The notes under the pieces: model-generated
Databases searched by the model: none
What the model was told of the DNA's origin: nothing
Seen by the model: only the letters and a program-made list of their open reading frames with translations
Shown: piece by piece, positions 32,197-45,350 of the stretch
How positions within the stretch are numbered: position 1 is the stretch's first letter
Layout of the letters: every line of letters begins with the position of its first letter
Program-made: the position numbers and the translations under genes
Assembly: GCA_003996215.1 (NCBI GenBank)
Contig: QJPP01000821.1
Span: forward strand, 124,001-188,000
Origin: Jaltomata sinuosa
Taxonomy: Eukaryota > Streptophyta > Magnoliopsida > Solanales > Solanaceae
DNA: 64,000 nt
Direction of reading: 5' to 3'

Positions 32197-34226
32197 GTGA
32201 GTTACAAAACCCGAGATAGCACATCGGGTGCCCCAAATAACCTCATACTCATCAATGTATGCATAAAAAGTAGTATTTCCCCCTTTTCCTCCTAAAAATC
32301 AGTAACAATTCCAAAGCAATCCTTTTAAAAGACTTAAAATCATTTTTTCCGTACAGATAGCATGACAATGCAGTGTGAGAATATAAATTTCCATTTTCAA
32401 AGAAAACACACAACAAGGAAAAACAGGGCAAAGCACCCTCAAAACCAAGAGAATTGACTTGTGACTCCGTCCAAATCCATGTTATGGCCTCAGGCCCACA
32501 ATTACACATAACGATAGAATAAAGCGAGAAGATACCGAAAATAAAGCAAAAAAGACCTAGAAGCTCTACTCTACCTCTAAAGCCTCCTAAAATCATACTA
32601 AGGATTCTATACCAGCCATAAAGATACTACAAGCTCCTAGGCTAAGGATAAGCATGATAATTCTAAACTATAATCTCAAATGGCCAATTTAAAGTGATAA
32701 ACAAGATTTAAGCCTCAATTTATCTAATATCCTACCTAACGTTCCAGTATTATAAAAATATATATAATCTAGCTAAACTTAGTCTAGAAGGTAAACTGTA
32801 ACCTACCTCGGGGTTGAACTACAAACACGAACCATCACTCATGGCCTTCCCCTTTTGAACAGCCTCAGAAAGGTACTACGCTATCAAGAACATAATCTAG
32901 GTGTCAAGACAAAAACAATGATACCCATATTGATATACGAAAAAGTCGGGTCAGAAATTGGGTCAGAAAATGACCCTCGGGGCCCGCGCAACAAAAAAGA
33001 ATTGAAAATTCACAATTTTGGTTGCGCTGGGTTAATGAACCCATGCTCAAAACTTGAGCTCGAACGGAGCTCGTTTCAGGGCCCAAAACAGCCCCGAAGT
33101 GCTACTAATACAAGGGAAATCACAAGGAAAAACCAACGGGGATTACGGGCTTTTAATGAGAATTGAACGATGGAAGGGAGGAGAGGTGTAGAAGGGACTC
33201 ACCGGATGAAGTAGGCTGAGCAAAAGACTTGAAACCGGAGCTTGGAAGCTTTATTGATGGAAGAATACTGAAAAGATAGATAAGAAAATGATGTTGGCAG
33301 CTTAAATAGTTGCCATGGGTCATTCATCGTGATCGTGAAGGACCCCACGCATTCACGAGGGAACGCTGGCCAGACCTCGCGATTGGGATGGTCCTGCCCT
33401 ATATTTGCGTAGAGGAAACTGGGCCAAGTTCTAGACGGCTTCATCGCAGTCGCGAAGGGCACCCACGCAATCGCGATGGTCAAGAAACTAGACCATCGTG
33501 AACGCGATGGCTACCTTGCGATCGCGATGACCAACTGGTTTGCAACTTTTATAGCAACAACCAGCAATTCACAAAGGCCAAAAGTTCATCTAACGGACCC
33601 TCGAGATTTATTCTCAACCCCGTGAACACAAACCAACCATGCTACCCTAGTAGAAACAGCATTTCAGACTCAATAGAATTGGCGAAACTCCCAACGGAGA
33701 TCGTTTTATGGAAAAATTGGGCCCCATGCCTAAGACCAACCCGAAACTCAACACCTCAAAACAAGTCTGAAATCCCCGAGACCTGAACCAAAGGTCCCTC
33801 TAGCCCAAAGTCGACATTCTAGAGCTAACATCGCTGATGGATTTTCCACCCGAGGCCGTCTTCTCCAAATGTTGACCAAAGTCAACCCTACCAGCCAAAC
33901 TGACTTGAAAACACAGAAAGCAACACAAAACCAAACCAAAAGCACTAAGACCTAGACTAATGGTCCTACTAGACCAAAATCCCCGTTCAGAGCCAACGAA
34001 ACTATCAGAATTTGATTCTAAGCATGTTTACCAAGAAAGTTGTCTGAAGTCAAAGATTTTCTAAGTTTAAGTTCTAAAATAGAAAAATGGTCATAACGAC
34101 CTAATGAATGGCCCGGGCACTGAACCGTCAGTCCCGACAAGTAATAATTGACCCGTAGCTGCTGAGGGAAAGCTCAAAATGCAGAAAAAGGATGAAAAAA
34201 AGAAAATGACATGGAGGGTCATTACA
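32197..34226 (-). repeat. Chromovirus 3' LTR, 3'-truncated
   Basis: Minus strand starts TGTAATGACCCTCC at 34226 and aligns to 45350-~43340. It contains the GCGATCGCGA-type cluster at 33310-33535 and minus-strand TATA-like CTATTTAAG (33301-33311). Homology to the 5' LTR stops at about 32197 in ACAAAACCCGAG, so roughly 820 bases are missing. No target duplication can be read on this side. Confidence 0.82.
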
Positions 34227-35470
34227 ACATCCACTACTAAAAGAACATTCGTACGCGAAAGGTAGAAAAAGTATAGTACCTGAAGACTCAAAAAGATGAG
34301 GATAATGAGTCCGCATATCAGTCTCGATCTCCCAAGTAGCCTCCTCGACAGGACGATGCCGCCACTGAACCTTAACTGACAGAATCTCCTGAAACCTCAA
34401 CTTCCAAACCTGCCTATCCAAAATAGCAATATGATCCTGCTCAAAGGCTAAGGACTCATCCAACTGAACCGACTCTAACTGAAGCACGTGAGACTCATCC
34501 GAAATATACTGCTGCAGCATAGAGACATGAAGCACAGGATGCACACTGGAAAGAGCAAGAGGCAAGGCTAACTCATAGGCAACCTCTCCAATACGATGAA
34601 GGATCTCAAATGGCCCAATGAACCTCAGACTGAGCTTACCCTTCCTCCCGAACCTCATTACGCCCTTCATGGGCGATACCCAAATGAACACATTATCACC
34701 AACCATGAACTCTAGATCTCAAACTCTCTGGTCAGCATAACTCTTCTACCTACTCTGGGTAGTGCGAAGTCTCTCCTGAATAACCAGAACTCTATCCATA
34801 GAATCACAAAGCAAGTCGGTAAGCCACGGCCTAACCTTGAAAGCATCAAACCGACCCACCAGAGATCTGCACCCCCTACTATACAAAGCCTCAAATGGAG
34901 CCATCTGAATTCTGGAATGGTAGCTATTATTATATGCAAACTCTGCCAAGGCTAAACACTGGTCCCACTGACCCCCCAAATCAATAACACAGGCTCACAA
35001 CATATCCTCCAGAACCTGAATAGTATGCTCTGATTGACCGTCTGTTTGCAGATGAAAAGCAGTGCTAACCTCGATCCTAGTACCCAACTCTCTCTAAATA
35101 GACCTCTATAAGTGTGAAGTGAACTGAGTACCTCGGTCGGAGATGGTAGAAACTAGCACACCATGAAAATGGACAATCTCCCGAATATAGATCTAAGCCA
35201 ACCTCTCGAAATTGTAAAAAGTCTGAACCGTCAGAAAGTGAGCAGATTTCATCAAACATCCACGATAACCCAAATAGCATCAAATCTCCACAAAGTACGT
35301 GGTAAACTGACTATAAAGTCCATAGCAATCCGCTCCCATTTCCACTCCAGAATAGGTAGCCTCTGAGACAAACCTCTCGACCTCTAATGCTCAAACTTCA
35401 CCTGCTGATAGTTCAAGTACCTAGATATGAAAGCAGAAATATCCTTCTTCATCACATACCACCACTAGTA
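34227..35470 (-). pseudogene. Chromovirus integrase core, C-terminus and chromodomain
   Basis: Minus-strand pieces: SDRGTQFTSHL near 35130 with the second catalytic Asp, LQTDGQSEHTIQ near 35040 with the Glu, then a CLALAEFAYNNSYHS segment (34746-34979). The C-terminal GPFEILHRIGEVAYELALP and the chromodomain-like VQWRHRPVEEATWEIE (34330-34400) follow. Chromodomains direct insertion to heterochromatin. Frames change at least twice, and stops occur in the core. The ORF ends a short distance before the 3' LTR. Confidence 0.82.
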
Positions 35471-36540
35471 CTGCCTTAAGTCGCGATATATCTTAGCTGC
35501 CCCGGGATGAATGTAATACCTTGAACAATGATCCTCCTCCAATATTAATCTAACCAAGTCACTAACTCTAGGAACGCAGATACAACCCTCGATCCTCAGA
35601 ATACCCTCTGAATCCAAAGTCGCCTTCCTAGCCTCATCGCCCAACACTTTGTCATGAATGATCCTCAACCTCGCATCATTAAACTGCTGTGCCTGAATTT
35701 TCTCCAAAAAGGAAGATCTAGCCTCAATACAAGAAAGAATATAGACCGACTCAGAAATGTCAAGTCTAACCAACCTGTTAGACAAGGACTGGATGTCCCA
35801 AGCTAAAGGTCGCTCTTCTGTCGCTAAGAAAGCCAAGCTACCCATACTCACCGCCTTCCAGCTTAAGGCATCCGCCACTATGTTTGCCTTGGCTGGATGA
35901 TAAAAAATAGAGATGTCATAGTCCTTCAATAACTCTAACCTCCTACGTTGCCTTAAATTAGGATCTTTCTGGATGAAAATATACTGAAGACTACGATGGT
36001 CAGTAAAGATCTCACAATGCACACCATAAAGATAATGCCTCCACTTTTTTAATGTGAAGACTACCACTGCCAACTCTAAGTAGTGTGTGGGGTAGTTCCT
36101 CTCGTGAACCTTCAACTCTCTAGAATAATATACAATAACCTAGCCCTGCTGCATCAATAGACAACCCAAACCAATACTTGATGCATCACAATACACGGTG
36201 AAACCCTAACCCTCGATCAGAAGAGTAAGAATCGGAGATGAAGTCAATAAGGCCTTGAGCTTCAGAAAGATCACCTCACACTCATCTGACCACTGGAAGG
36301 GAATATTCTATTGAGTCAATCTAGTCAATGAAGCTGCTATCAAAGAAAACCCTCCATAAACCATCTGTAATAACCTGCCAACCCAATGAAACTGCAAACC
36401 TTGGTAGGATTAGGCTTAGCCCAATCACGAACTGCTACAATCTTTGCCGGATCTACAATAATCCCATCTTTGGACACCACGTGCCCGAATAATGCCACAG
36501 ACTCTAGCCAAAAGTCACACTTAGTGAATTTGGCATATAA
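35471..36540 (-). pseudogene. Chromovirus RNase H and RT thumb
   Basis: Minus-strand frame 36115-35465 contains NYPTHYLELAVVVFTLKKWRH, FTDHRSLQYIF and NIVADALSWK, the RNase H signature set, then the RYYIHPGAAKIYRDLR start of the integrase zinc domain. Upstream (36120-36540) the thumb/connection FIGLAGYYRWF and a CDASSIGLGCLL segment are readable between stops. Confidence 0.82.
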
Positions 36541-37407
36541 CTAATGGTCCCGCAAGGTCTGAAGCACAACTGTGAGATGCTGCTCATGCTCCTCTCTATT
36601 CCTCGAATAAATTAGAATGTCGTCGATGAACACAATCACAAATGAGTCCAAGTAGGCACTGAACACACGGTTCATCAACTCCATAAATACTACTAGGGCA
36701 TTAGTAAACCAAAAAGACATGACTAGGACCTCATAATAGCCGTATCGAGTCCTAAATGCAGTCTTTGGGATGACGTCAGCCCTAATCCTCAACTGGTGAT
36801 AATCGAACCTCAAATCTATCTTAGAGAATATCGCTTCGAACTGTAGCTGATCAAACAAGTCATCAATATGCAACATCAGATATCTGTTCTTAATTGTCAC
36901 CTTATTCAATTATCTGTAGTCAATACAGATACACATAGATCTATCCTTATTCTTCACAAATAGAACCAGAGCACCCCATGGAGACACACTAGGAATGATG
37001 AATCCTCTACTCAACAGATCCTGCAGCTGATCCTTAAGCTCCCCTAACTCACTAGGTGCCATCCGATATGGCCGAATAGAAATGACCTTGGTGCCCAGCT
37101 CAATATAAATACCAAAATCAATGTCACGATCAGGAGGAAGACCCGGAAGGTCAGAAGGAAACACATCTGAATACTCACAAACCACAGGAACTGACTCAAG
37201 AAGAGGTGTGGTGGCACTAGTATCACGGACGTAGGCAAGATAAGCTAAGCACCCTTCCCAACAAACTGTTGGGCGCTCAGAAAAGATATAACTCCCCTCG
37301 GAATGTGGCTGTCGGCTCCCTTCCATATGATATGAGGGATACCAGGCATCTGAAAAGTAACAGTCTTGGAGAAGCAATCCAAGACCGTATGATAAGGAGA
37401 CAACCAA
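36541..37407 (-). pseudogene. Chromovirus reverse transcriptase fingers and palm
   Basis: One minus-strand frame with a TAA (36910-36912). It holds FPSDLPGLPPDRDIDF, RPYRMAPSELGELKDQL, SPWGALVLFVKNKDRSM and the catalytic FIDD (36619-36630) in VIVFIDDILIYSRN. The TAA lies where Gln is usual in YRQLN, a single C-to-T change. Confidence 0.87.
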
Positions 37408-37850
37408 TCCATGCCTAAGATCACATCAAAGTCAATCATATCAAGTACAACCAAGTATACCCACATGTCGTACCCCAATATAGTTACCACACAAGCCCAA
37501 TACACCTGATTCACTACTAAAGAATCAACTACTAGGGTAGATACACGCAAGGGCGCAGACAAAGACACACAAGAAGACTCCAGATGAGTAGCATAATAAA
37601 CATATACATATGAGAATGTAGACTCGAGATCAAACAGAGTAGAAGCATACCGATGACAAATGGAGATCGTACCTGTGATCACAGCATCTGAAGCCTCAAC
37701 CTCTATCCGGCCCAGAACTGCATACATGTGGCTCCGACCGCCATGACCTACCGGACTGAGGACCACCTCTAGTACCCTGGGGACCACCCCTACTACCCTG
37801 TCAACTTCTTCTAGCGGTGGTGCTTGAGCCTTGAGGGCCTTAACCAACCG
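37408..37850 (-). pseudogene. Chromovirus aspartic protease with lost active site
   Basis: Minus-strand frame 37847-37245 includes the retropepsin: ATLFDLESTFSYV-type text near 37615-37640, and DVILGMDWLSPYH near 37410 which is the conserved ILGMDW motif. The catalytic triplet, normally D-S/P-G in this family, reads Asp-Leu-Glu here, so the enzyme would be inactive. Confidence 0.75.
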
Positions 37851-38176
37851 ATCCTGTCACCTCTGGTGCAGTACTGACAGACAATCTCTAGCAAAATGGA
37901 CTATCTCGCCACACTCGTAACAACCCCAACCATAGGTACCCCACTGTGAAGATCCAGCTGAATCAGAATGAGCACCACAACCTGTGGACCTTGAATAGCC
38001 ACCTCGTGGAGCAGGAATGATACTTTGGCTACTCCGACCCTCAGAAGTCTATTGTGCCACCTGAACAGGCCGACTCAACTGGAAGCGCTGCTGGTGCTGA
38101 CCTCTACCATAGAAGCCTCTACCATGGGTCTGGGAACCGCTGAAACTGCCCTGATGGCGGGGCCTCTTATCGCTGC
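37851..38176 (-). pseudogene. Chromovirus gag C-terminus with zinc knuckle
   Basis: Minus strand encodes CYECGEIVHFARDC near 37876-37918, a CX2CX4HX4C nucleic-acid-binding knuckle, preceded by a Gly/Arg/Gln-rich stretch (DKRPRHQGSFSG). Its N-terminal part continues beyond the solo LTR at 41291. Confidence 0.8.
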
Positions 38177-41100
38177 TGTTGACACCCAATTTTGGCTCTC
38201 CATACTTAAAATTAACGTCTTCAGGTCTCCTGATTGTTAAAGAGCACAAAATACATTTTTTACACATTTTTTCTTAAAATATAACAATTTATTGATAATC
38301 ATCCTTGTTTTAGGAGTTTTATCAATTTATTGATATTATTTTACTTTTTACAATATTGATAATTATTCTTAATTTCATAAATATTACAATTTTTTGTCAC
38401 ATTTTTACTATCTTATAATTTATTGATAATTATCCTTTATTTTGTAAATATTAGGATTTTTATCAATTTATTGTCATTATACAATTTTGATAATCACAAT
38501 ATTTTTTACAATCATCTGCATACATACACGTCATTAAATACTACAATTTTAAATAGTTTACTACGCACTAAATTTTTTAAGACAATACATTTTCTTTAGC
38601 TAATTACATTTTTATTCTTACATTTATTTTGTAATTACATACCGACGCACATATTTTTGTACATTATTTGTATTTTTTATATATATGCATTCCGCAAACG
38701 CACGAAAGTCAGACTAATTAATTACAAATATAGAGTAAAAGTTTAGTCAAATTGAAGTCTTGTCACCTTTTTAAAAAGGTGACATCTGATGTGACTAGGT
38801 GCGGCCTCCATCCATTGGTTAATGAGTTTTACACATTAGTTAATAGGATAAATAACCTATTAGATAATAACTAAAGAATAAAAGAGTAAAAAATATTATT
38901 CTTGGGATAAAATAGGGGTTTATGTTATATTATATAAAGATGGGAGGGGATTAATATTTTTTTTAACAAAAATATACACACACACATCATCTACTACACT
39001 TCACACACACACTAACACATTTTTTTTACACACACTCACCTCATACACGCATCAACTTTCTTTTTCTCTTCTCATTCTCTCTTTCTCATCCATCATCATC
39101 TCACATAACAGATATACACTAGAACACACACTAACACTTACACACTACTACACACTTCTCGCCTATTTTCAGAATTTCTTTCTCTTTCCCACACTCTCTC
39201 ATCTCTTGCACTCCTTCTGCTCGTTGTTCTCTCCCCCTTTTAGCCGATGCCTCACCGGAGGTGATGACCGGCGAGCCACCACCACCTCACTGCCGCCCTT
39301 TCTCTCCCTCAAACTCCATCTCTGGCGACGCTCCACACCACCACCAAGCGTTTGTTTGTTTTCCCCTTTCCTCCTCCCTCTGTCTCGTCATTTTTAATGC
39401 CGAAAAAATGGTATACACCATTGAAGTCCCAGATCTGGCCAGAAAATATGTCATCTCTGGAGGCCCCATTTTTTTTGTTGTTGTGTTGCTTCGGCGTCCT
39501 TCGCCGTGGAAGCAACGCTGCCGGTCCTCCTTTTGCTCTGATTTTGACATTTTTCTTGACAAATCTGTTTTATCTCTACTTTGATTTTAATTATTGTTTT
39601 ACCATTTTTTTTAAGATCTAATGAGTTTGTTCTTGTTTTCATATTTTGGTTAAGATTTGACTGAAAAATTACATCTCCGGCGATTTCCCATGAACTCCGG
39701 TGAATATTTTTGTTCTATATTTGTATGTTCATATGTAAATGTTGCTTAGTATTTATGGGTTGTTCTCCAGCAACTCCTTCGCTGCTCTAATCGTCACTAT
39801 TTTGTGGGCTGTTTTGATATTTCTGCCTTTTATTTTTTTATTACATTGATAAATAACAAAATACTACACCATTGGCCAATGAAAAAACTCCCGTCGATTT
39901 TTGAGGCCTCCACAATAAAAAGACGGATACATATATACATACGTAGCGAGAAAAAATAAGTTTGGGCGATGACGAAATCTTAATATTACAAAGACGAAAT
40001 AAAAAGTTTTATGATCCGTATTTTGGCGAGGTGATCTCGGGTGGCCAACCGATGTTTCGCAGCCATGGCGTATTTAAAACTTAGTACTACCACATATCTG
40101 AGCCCATACTATAATAAAATTCTATTTTTTCTTATATTTACATACATATATGTATTTCTTTAACTTATTTCGATAAATATTTATTTGTTATTGAATTTTT
40201 TACTAAGTGTTTATACAGGTACGTGAAGATACTTTCGAAGATGACAATTAAAAGGGGTTTGAAAATCTCTCCAAAATTTATTTCTTTTAATTATATTCTT
40301 GTAATTCTTATAATTGTACAAAAGATAAAGTATAGTGAAAACTTTATTTTCGGGGCTTTGGGAGGTGTGTCTTTTATTTACTTATTCATTATTATGTGCA
40401 TAGGCAAAACTTAGACCGTAAATACTTTACAAATAAATCAGTTCAACTTAGGTAATTAGTTCACATTTTTACTTTACGCAGATATCAGGCCGTCTTTTCT
40501 TTTTCAAACCGTCCTTTTAATCATTTTTACTTAAACTTTGCAAATGATTCTTTATATATTCTTTTGAAAATTAATATTCTTTTCTCATTCTTAAACTCAT
40601 TTTTTCTTGCAAAAGTGAAATAGTATTTACATGATAAAAAATGCAAGTCAACCGATGTAATCATTGTACAATCTTTTCGATACATTTCTTTACATTATAC
40701 ATATTTTTTCACATTTTTTACATTCTTTACTCAATGTACTTAGACATATATTACTTACGCATTTTTCTTATATACATATATTTCATAATAGTATCTATTT
40801 ATATTAACATATTGACATACTTTTCATATTAACAATATACATTCTTTTACACTCTTTTGTATACTTTCTTACATATAAATTTTCATACATACTAAATTTT
40901 CTCATACATATAAAAGTACATTTTTCATACTCTTATGTACATATTTTAAAATTATTCTTTGCACTTGTATATACATATTTTTTACTGTTCATATTTATAC
41001 TTTTCAAAAAATATTTTTTTACCTCCTCTCTCTTTAAAAATTAAGTTTAGCCGGGTACCACATTTGTGGATTCCGAAGGATGCCTAACACCTTCCCTTCG

Positions 41101-41290
41101 GAATAACTTGAACCCTTACCTAGAATTTCAAATGGTTTTCGCAGATTAAAATGTGAGTCATACATGTCAATAATAAAAAATAGGTCCTTATTTTCCTTTA
41201 AATTTAGGTGGCGACTCTGTACATAATAAAAATTCTTTTAGAGTCCATAAGTTGTGCTTTATCTAATCTTGGTAAAAATAGGGCATGACA
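38177..41290 (+). mobile_element. Solo LTR (3.1 kb) inserted in the chromovirus gag
   Basis: Starts TGTTGACACCCAATTTTGGC and ends GGGCATGACA, flanked by a perfect duplication GCTGC (38172-38176 and 41291-41295). TATA box TATATAAAG at about 38931, then a CT/CA-rich leader (38970-39240) where transcription would start. GGTGGCGACTCTG lies shortly before its end. Open frames at 39.2-39.6 kb are in the R-U5 part and look accidental. Probably a Ty3-gypsy family; lineage uncertain. AT-rich spacer 38.25-38.7 and 40.45-41.0 kb. Confidence 0.87.
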
Positions 41291-41295
41291 GCTGC

Positions 41296-42290
41296 CCCCT
41301 TTGGGCCTCACAAAGTACGCCCTCAATGGTACGGGTATGATCCACCACCTCAAGAAAAGACTGGCCCGATGCTACCATACCCTGTATAGACAAGCGAAGA
41401 TGTAAGGTCAAACCTCGAATAAACCAGCGTACTCTCTCGTGCTCGATGGGCAGAATCATAGTGGCATGTCTGGACAACTGGTGGAAGCGAACCTCATACT
41501 CAGTCATAGTCATGGAGACATGCTCTAACTCGGAGAACCTATCCATCAACCTCTCTCTCATGCTATGTGGTACATGCTTCTCTAGAAAAGCTAGAAAGAA
41601 CTGGGCACAAGTAAGCGGAGGTAACCCGGCTGGTTGGCAAGCAACATATGACCTCCACCACTGTTTTGCTAGACCATCTAGCTGAAACATGGTGTAATCT
41701 GCTCTATGTGACTCAAATAACCCCAAATTATGTAACCTCTCCTGGAAGCTAGTCAGAAACTCATGTGCATCCTTCCAAGAAGCACCTGAAAACCTCAGAG
41801 GACCCAATCTTAAGAACCTACCAAGAATCTTCTACTCCTCAGAAGACATAATTGGAACGACTGGTAGAGGTGGAGCAACTGTAGGAACTGGTAATACCTC
41901 AAATCTAGAAACCGCAACAGCATTCTATGCTCCTGTACCCTATACTACCGCCTGAGCTGAAGTCTGACCCTCATCTCTAACTTAAGAACCAATCAGAGTG
42001 GCTGGCAAAGCTGTTGGTGGAGTCATACCCTCAAGGAACCCCAATAACCGAACCAAAGTGTCCTGCAACACCGGAGTAGACACAAAACTTGTCGGATGCT
42101 GGGCTAGCCCCACATGCTCCGGCTCATACTGAACCTCATCCACTCTAACCTCAGGCTCTGGTGATAGTAGTCTAGCCCGAGCCCGAGCTGGCGCCACAGC
42201 CCGTGCCCTACCTCGACCTCTGGGTCGACCTCTACCCCATCTCCTAGCTGGGGCTCTAACTGCAGGGGTTGGGGCCTCGTCCTCACCCAT
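41296..42290 (-). pseudogene. Chromovirus gag N-terminal and capsid region
   Basis: Minus strand from ATG at 42290: an Arg/Gly-rich segment (RGRPRGRGRARA) and an acidic stretch, then stops near 41982 and 41850, and the Retrotrans_gag capsid domain (41807-41300) with WKDAHEFLTSFQERLHNLG, AKQWWRSYVACQPAGLP and MTEYEVRFHQLSRHA. All lie in one frame. The gene is severed by the solo LTR after EAQRG. Confidence 0.85.
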
Positions 42291-42503
42291 GTAGATCTCA
42301 TCCTAAACATCTGAGAAAGAGTGAAACAAAGATACTCAGAAGTTGAACAAGTCAAGAACACATGATAAGGAATCAAACAATATGACATATTTCCTAGGAA
42401 TGTCCTATAGCCTCTCACAGATTGGATACAGACGTCATCATACCAATCCACGAGACTCTACTAGACACTTTACTTTTGTACTGGCGAGACCAGTGAACCT
42501 AGA
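42291..42503 (-). other. Chromovirus gag leader
   Basis: Minus-strand leader between primer site and gag ATG. Similar in wording to 45900-45978 (AGTCTAGTAGAG-like block near the primer site), showing two related elements. Confidence 0.6.
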
Positions 42504-42515
42504 GCTCTGATACCA
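42504..42515 (-). promoter_or_regulatory. Primer binding site, initiator tRNA-Met
   Basis: Minus strand reads TGGTATCAGAGC exactly, three bases from the LTR end (GGGTCGTGACA). It confirms orientation. Confidence 0.9.
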
Positions 42516-42518
42516 CTC

Positions 42519-45350
42519 TGTCACGACCCAAAACTGGGCCATGATAGCGTCTACGTAAACCCCTCAGTAGATAAGCCAAAACCAAATAATGCGAAAGACA
42601 GTTAATAACAATTAAATTAAGGAAAAGCGGAAGTTATACATACCAATGTACAATATATACATAAGATGGCCCTAAAATGACCAAAGAGACAAATTAACAC
42701 GAGAACCAACCCGGACCTGGTGTTACTAGTACAAGAGTGACTAAAGTAAGGAGTAGCTATATAACAGACTCTGTCTATCCAAAATACAAAATATAGAGAG
42801 AATATACAAGATGGAAAGCATGTAAAGTGTCTAAAAGAATTGGGAGCTCACCGCGATCCGAACTACAACAGGCCTCGAATGACAGGAAGGTTAGTGAGGG
42901 TGGCTCGTACTAGGTGCTGCAACAGAAAAAGATACAGAATGTAGTATGAGTACCAAGACAACGGGTACTCAGTAGGCATCATAGGCCAACCGAGCGCAGA
43001 AAGATAATATATATAAAATAAGATACAGGAAAGCAGTCAAAATATAAGGATCAACCTAAATCTAGTTATAAAGCCAAAAATCAAAACAACCCAAAACAAT
43101 GAAAAGGGTAAAGTAATAACAAGATCAACCCAAATCAACCGTCAATCCAAACACACCCAAGGACAATGCAATGCGATGTGACAATGATGTAATGTATGAA
43201 TGTGTACAAGTCAAACTCGACATCTAGTACACGGGCGCCCGAGATGGAACATCGAGCTTATCAAATGAGTGCAGGAAGGAAAAACCCAAAATAGAGCAAC
43301 GGGCGCCCGATTGACCTCAGACTCTTCAATGTATGCATAAAAGTAAAACCCAAGATAGCACATCGGGTGCTCGAAATTTAACCTCGGACTCATCAACGTA
43401 TGCATAAAAATAGTATTTTTCCTTTTTCCTCCCAAAAATTAGTAACAAGTCCAAAGCAATCCTTTTTAAAGCCTATCATTCTTTTCTATACCGATAGCAT
43501 GACAAAGCAGTATGAGAATATAAATTTCCATGTTCAGAGAAAACACACAACAAGGCAAAACAGGGAAAAGCACCCTCCAAACCAAGAAACTGACCTAGGG
43601 ACTCTGTCCAAATCCATGCTATGGCCTTGGGCCCACAGTTACACATAACGAAATAAAAAGTGAGAAGATTCCGAAAATAAAGCAAAAAACACCTAGAAGC
43701 TCTACTATACCTCTAAATCCTTCTAAAAGCATACTAATGATTCTATACTAGCCATAAAGATACTACAAGCTCCTAGGCTAAGGATAAGCATGATAATTCT
43801 AAACTACAATCTGAAATGGCCAATTTAAAGTGATAAATAGGATTTAAGCCTAAATTTATTTAATATCCTACCTAACATTCTAGTATTATAAATATATATA
43901 TAATCTAGATAAACTCAGTCTAGAAGGTAAATCATAACCTACCTCGAGTCCAAACTGCAAACACAAACCATCACTCGTGTGCCTTCCTCTTTCGAAAAGC
44001 CTCAAAAAGCTGCCACGCTATCAAGAACATAATCTAGGTGTCAAGAAAAGAAGAACGATACCCATATTGATATACGAAAAAGTCGGGCCAGAAATTGAGT
44101 TGAAAAATGACCCTCAGGGCTCGTGCAATGAAATAGAAAATAAAATTCACAATTTTGATCACGGTGGATTAAGGAACCGATGCTCAAAACTTGAGCACAA
44201 ATGGAGCTCATTTTAGGGCCCAAAACTGCTCTGAAGTGCTACTAATACAAGGGAAATCACAAGGGAAAACCAATAGGGATTACGGGCTTTTAACGAGTAT
44301 TAAACGGCGGAAGGGAGGAGAGGTGTAGAGGGGACTCACCGGGTGAAGTAGACTGATCAAAAGACTTGAAACCGGAGCTTAGAAGCTTTATCAATGGAAG
44401 AATAATGAAAAGATAGAGGGGAAAATGATGTTGGCAGCTTAAATAACTACCAGGAGTCCTTCGTCGCGATCGCGAAGGACCTCACGCATTCATGAGGGAA
44501 CGCAAACCAGACCATTGAGATCGCGACGGTCCAGCCCTGCATTTGCAAAGAGGAAACTGTTCCGGGTTCCATTCGGCTTTAGCTCGGTCGCGAAGGGCAA
44601 CCCACGTGATTGTGATGGTCAAGAAACTAGACCATCGCGAATGCGATGGCCACCTCGTGATCGCGATGACCAACTGGTCTGCAACTTTTATATCAGCAAC
44701 CAACAATTCACACAGGCCAAAAGTTCATCCGATGGACTCTCGGGATTCATTTAAAACCCCATGAACACAACCCAACTATGCTATCCTACCAGAAACAGCA
44801 TTCCAAACACAATGGAATCGGCTCCGACCGAAGATCATTTTAAGGAAAAAGTGGGCCCCATGCCCGAGACCAACCCAGAACTCAACACTGCAAAACAAGT
44901 TCGAAAGCCCCGGGACTCAAACCAAAGGTCCCCCTAGGCCAAAGTCGACATTCCGGAGCTAAAATCACTGACGGATTTACCATCCAAGCCCGTCTTCTCC
45001 TACTTTTGACCAAAGTCCACCCTACCAGCCAAACTGACTTGAAAACACAGAACCAAACCAAAAGCACTCAGACCCAAACTAATGGTCCTACCAGACCAAA
45101 ATCCCTGTTCTGGAGCCAACAAAACTGTAAGAATTTGATTTTGAGCATGTTTAACAAGAAAGTTGACTGGAGTCAAAGATTTTCTAAGTTTAAGTTCTAA
45201 AATAGGAAAATGGTCATAACGACCTAACGAATGGCCTTGACACCGAACCGTTAATCCCGATAAGTTATAATTGACCCGTAGCCACTGAGGGAACGCTCAA
45301 AATTCAAAAAAAGGATAAAAAATAGAAAAATTACCTGGAGGGTCATTACC
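42519..45350 (-). repeat. Chromovirus 5' LTR
   Basis: 2.8 kb. Minus strand starts GGTAATGACCCTCC (first base altered from T) and ends GGGTCGTGACA. Cluster of GCGATCGCGA-type palindromes at 44455-44660, followed on minus by TATA-like TATTTAAG near 44438-44447. A shorter internal repeat with CGGGCGCCCG and ATCAATGTATGCATAAAA motifs lies at 43225-43420. Confidence 0.83.

Larger units (their letters stand above)
32197..45350 (-). mobile_element. Ty3-gypsy chromovirus, minus strand, split by a solo LTR
   Basis: On the minus strand: 5' LTR (42519-45350), initiator-Met primer site (42504-42515), gag, zinc knuckle, protease, RT, RNase H, integrase with chromodomain, then a 3' LTR (32197-34226) that has lost its last ~820 bases. 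A 3.1-kb solo LTR (38177-41290) interrupts gag. Domain order and C-terminal chromodomain place it in the chromoviruses (Tekay/Del-like). Many stops and frameshifts; non-functional. The LTRs are clearly diverged, with CpG sites differently decayed in each. Confidence 0.88.

Noticed and set aside
39206..39642. Several open frames on both strands
   Set aside because: They lie in the R-U5 leader of the solo LTR; no domain, and overlapping in all frames.
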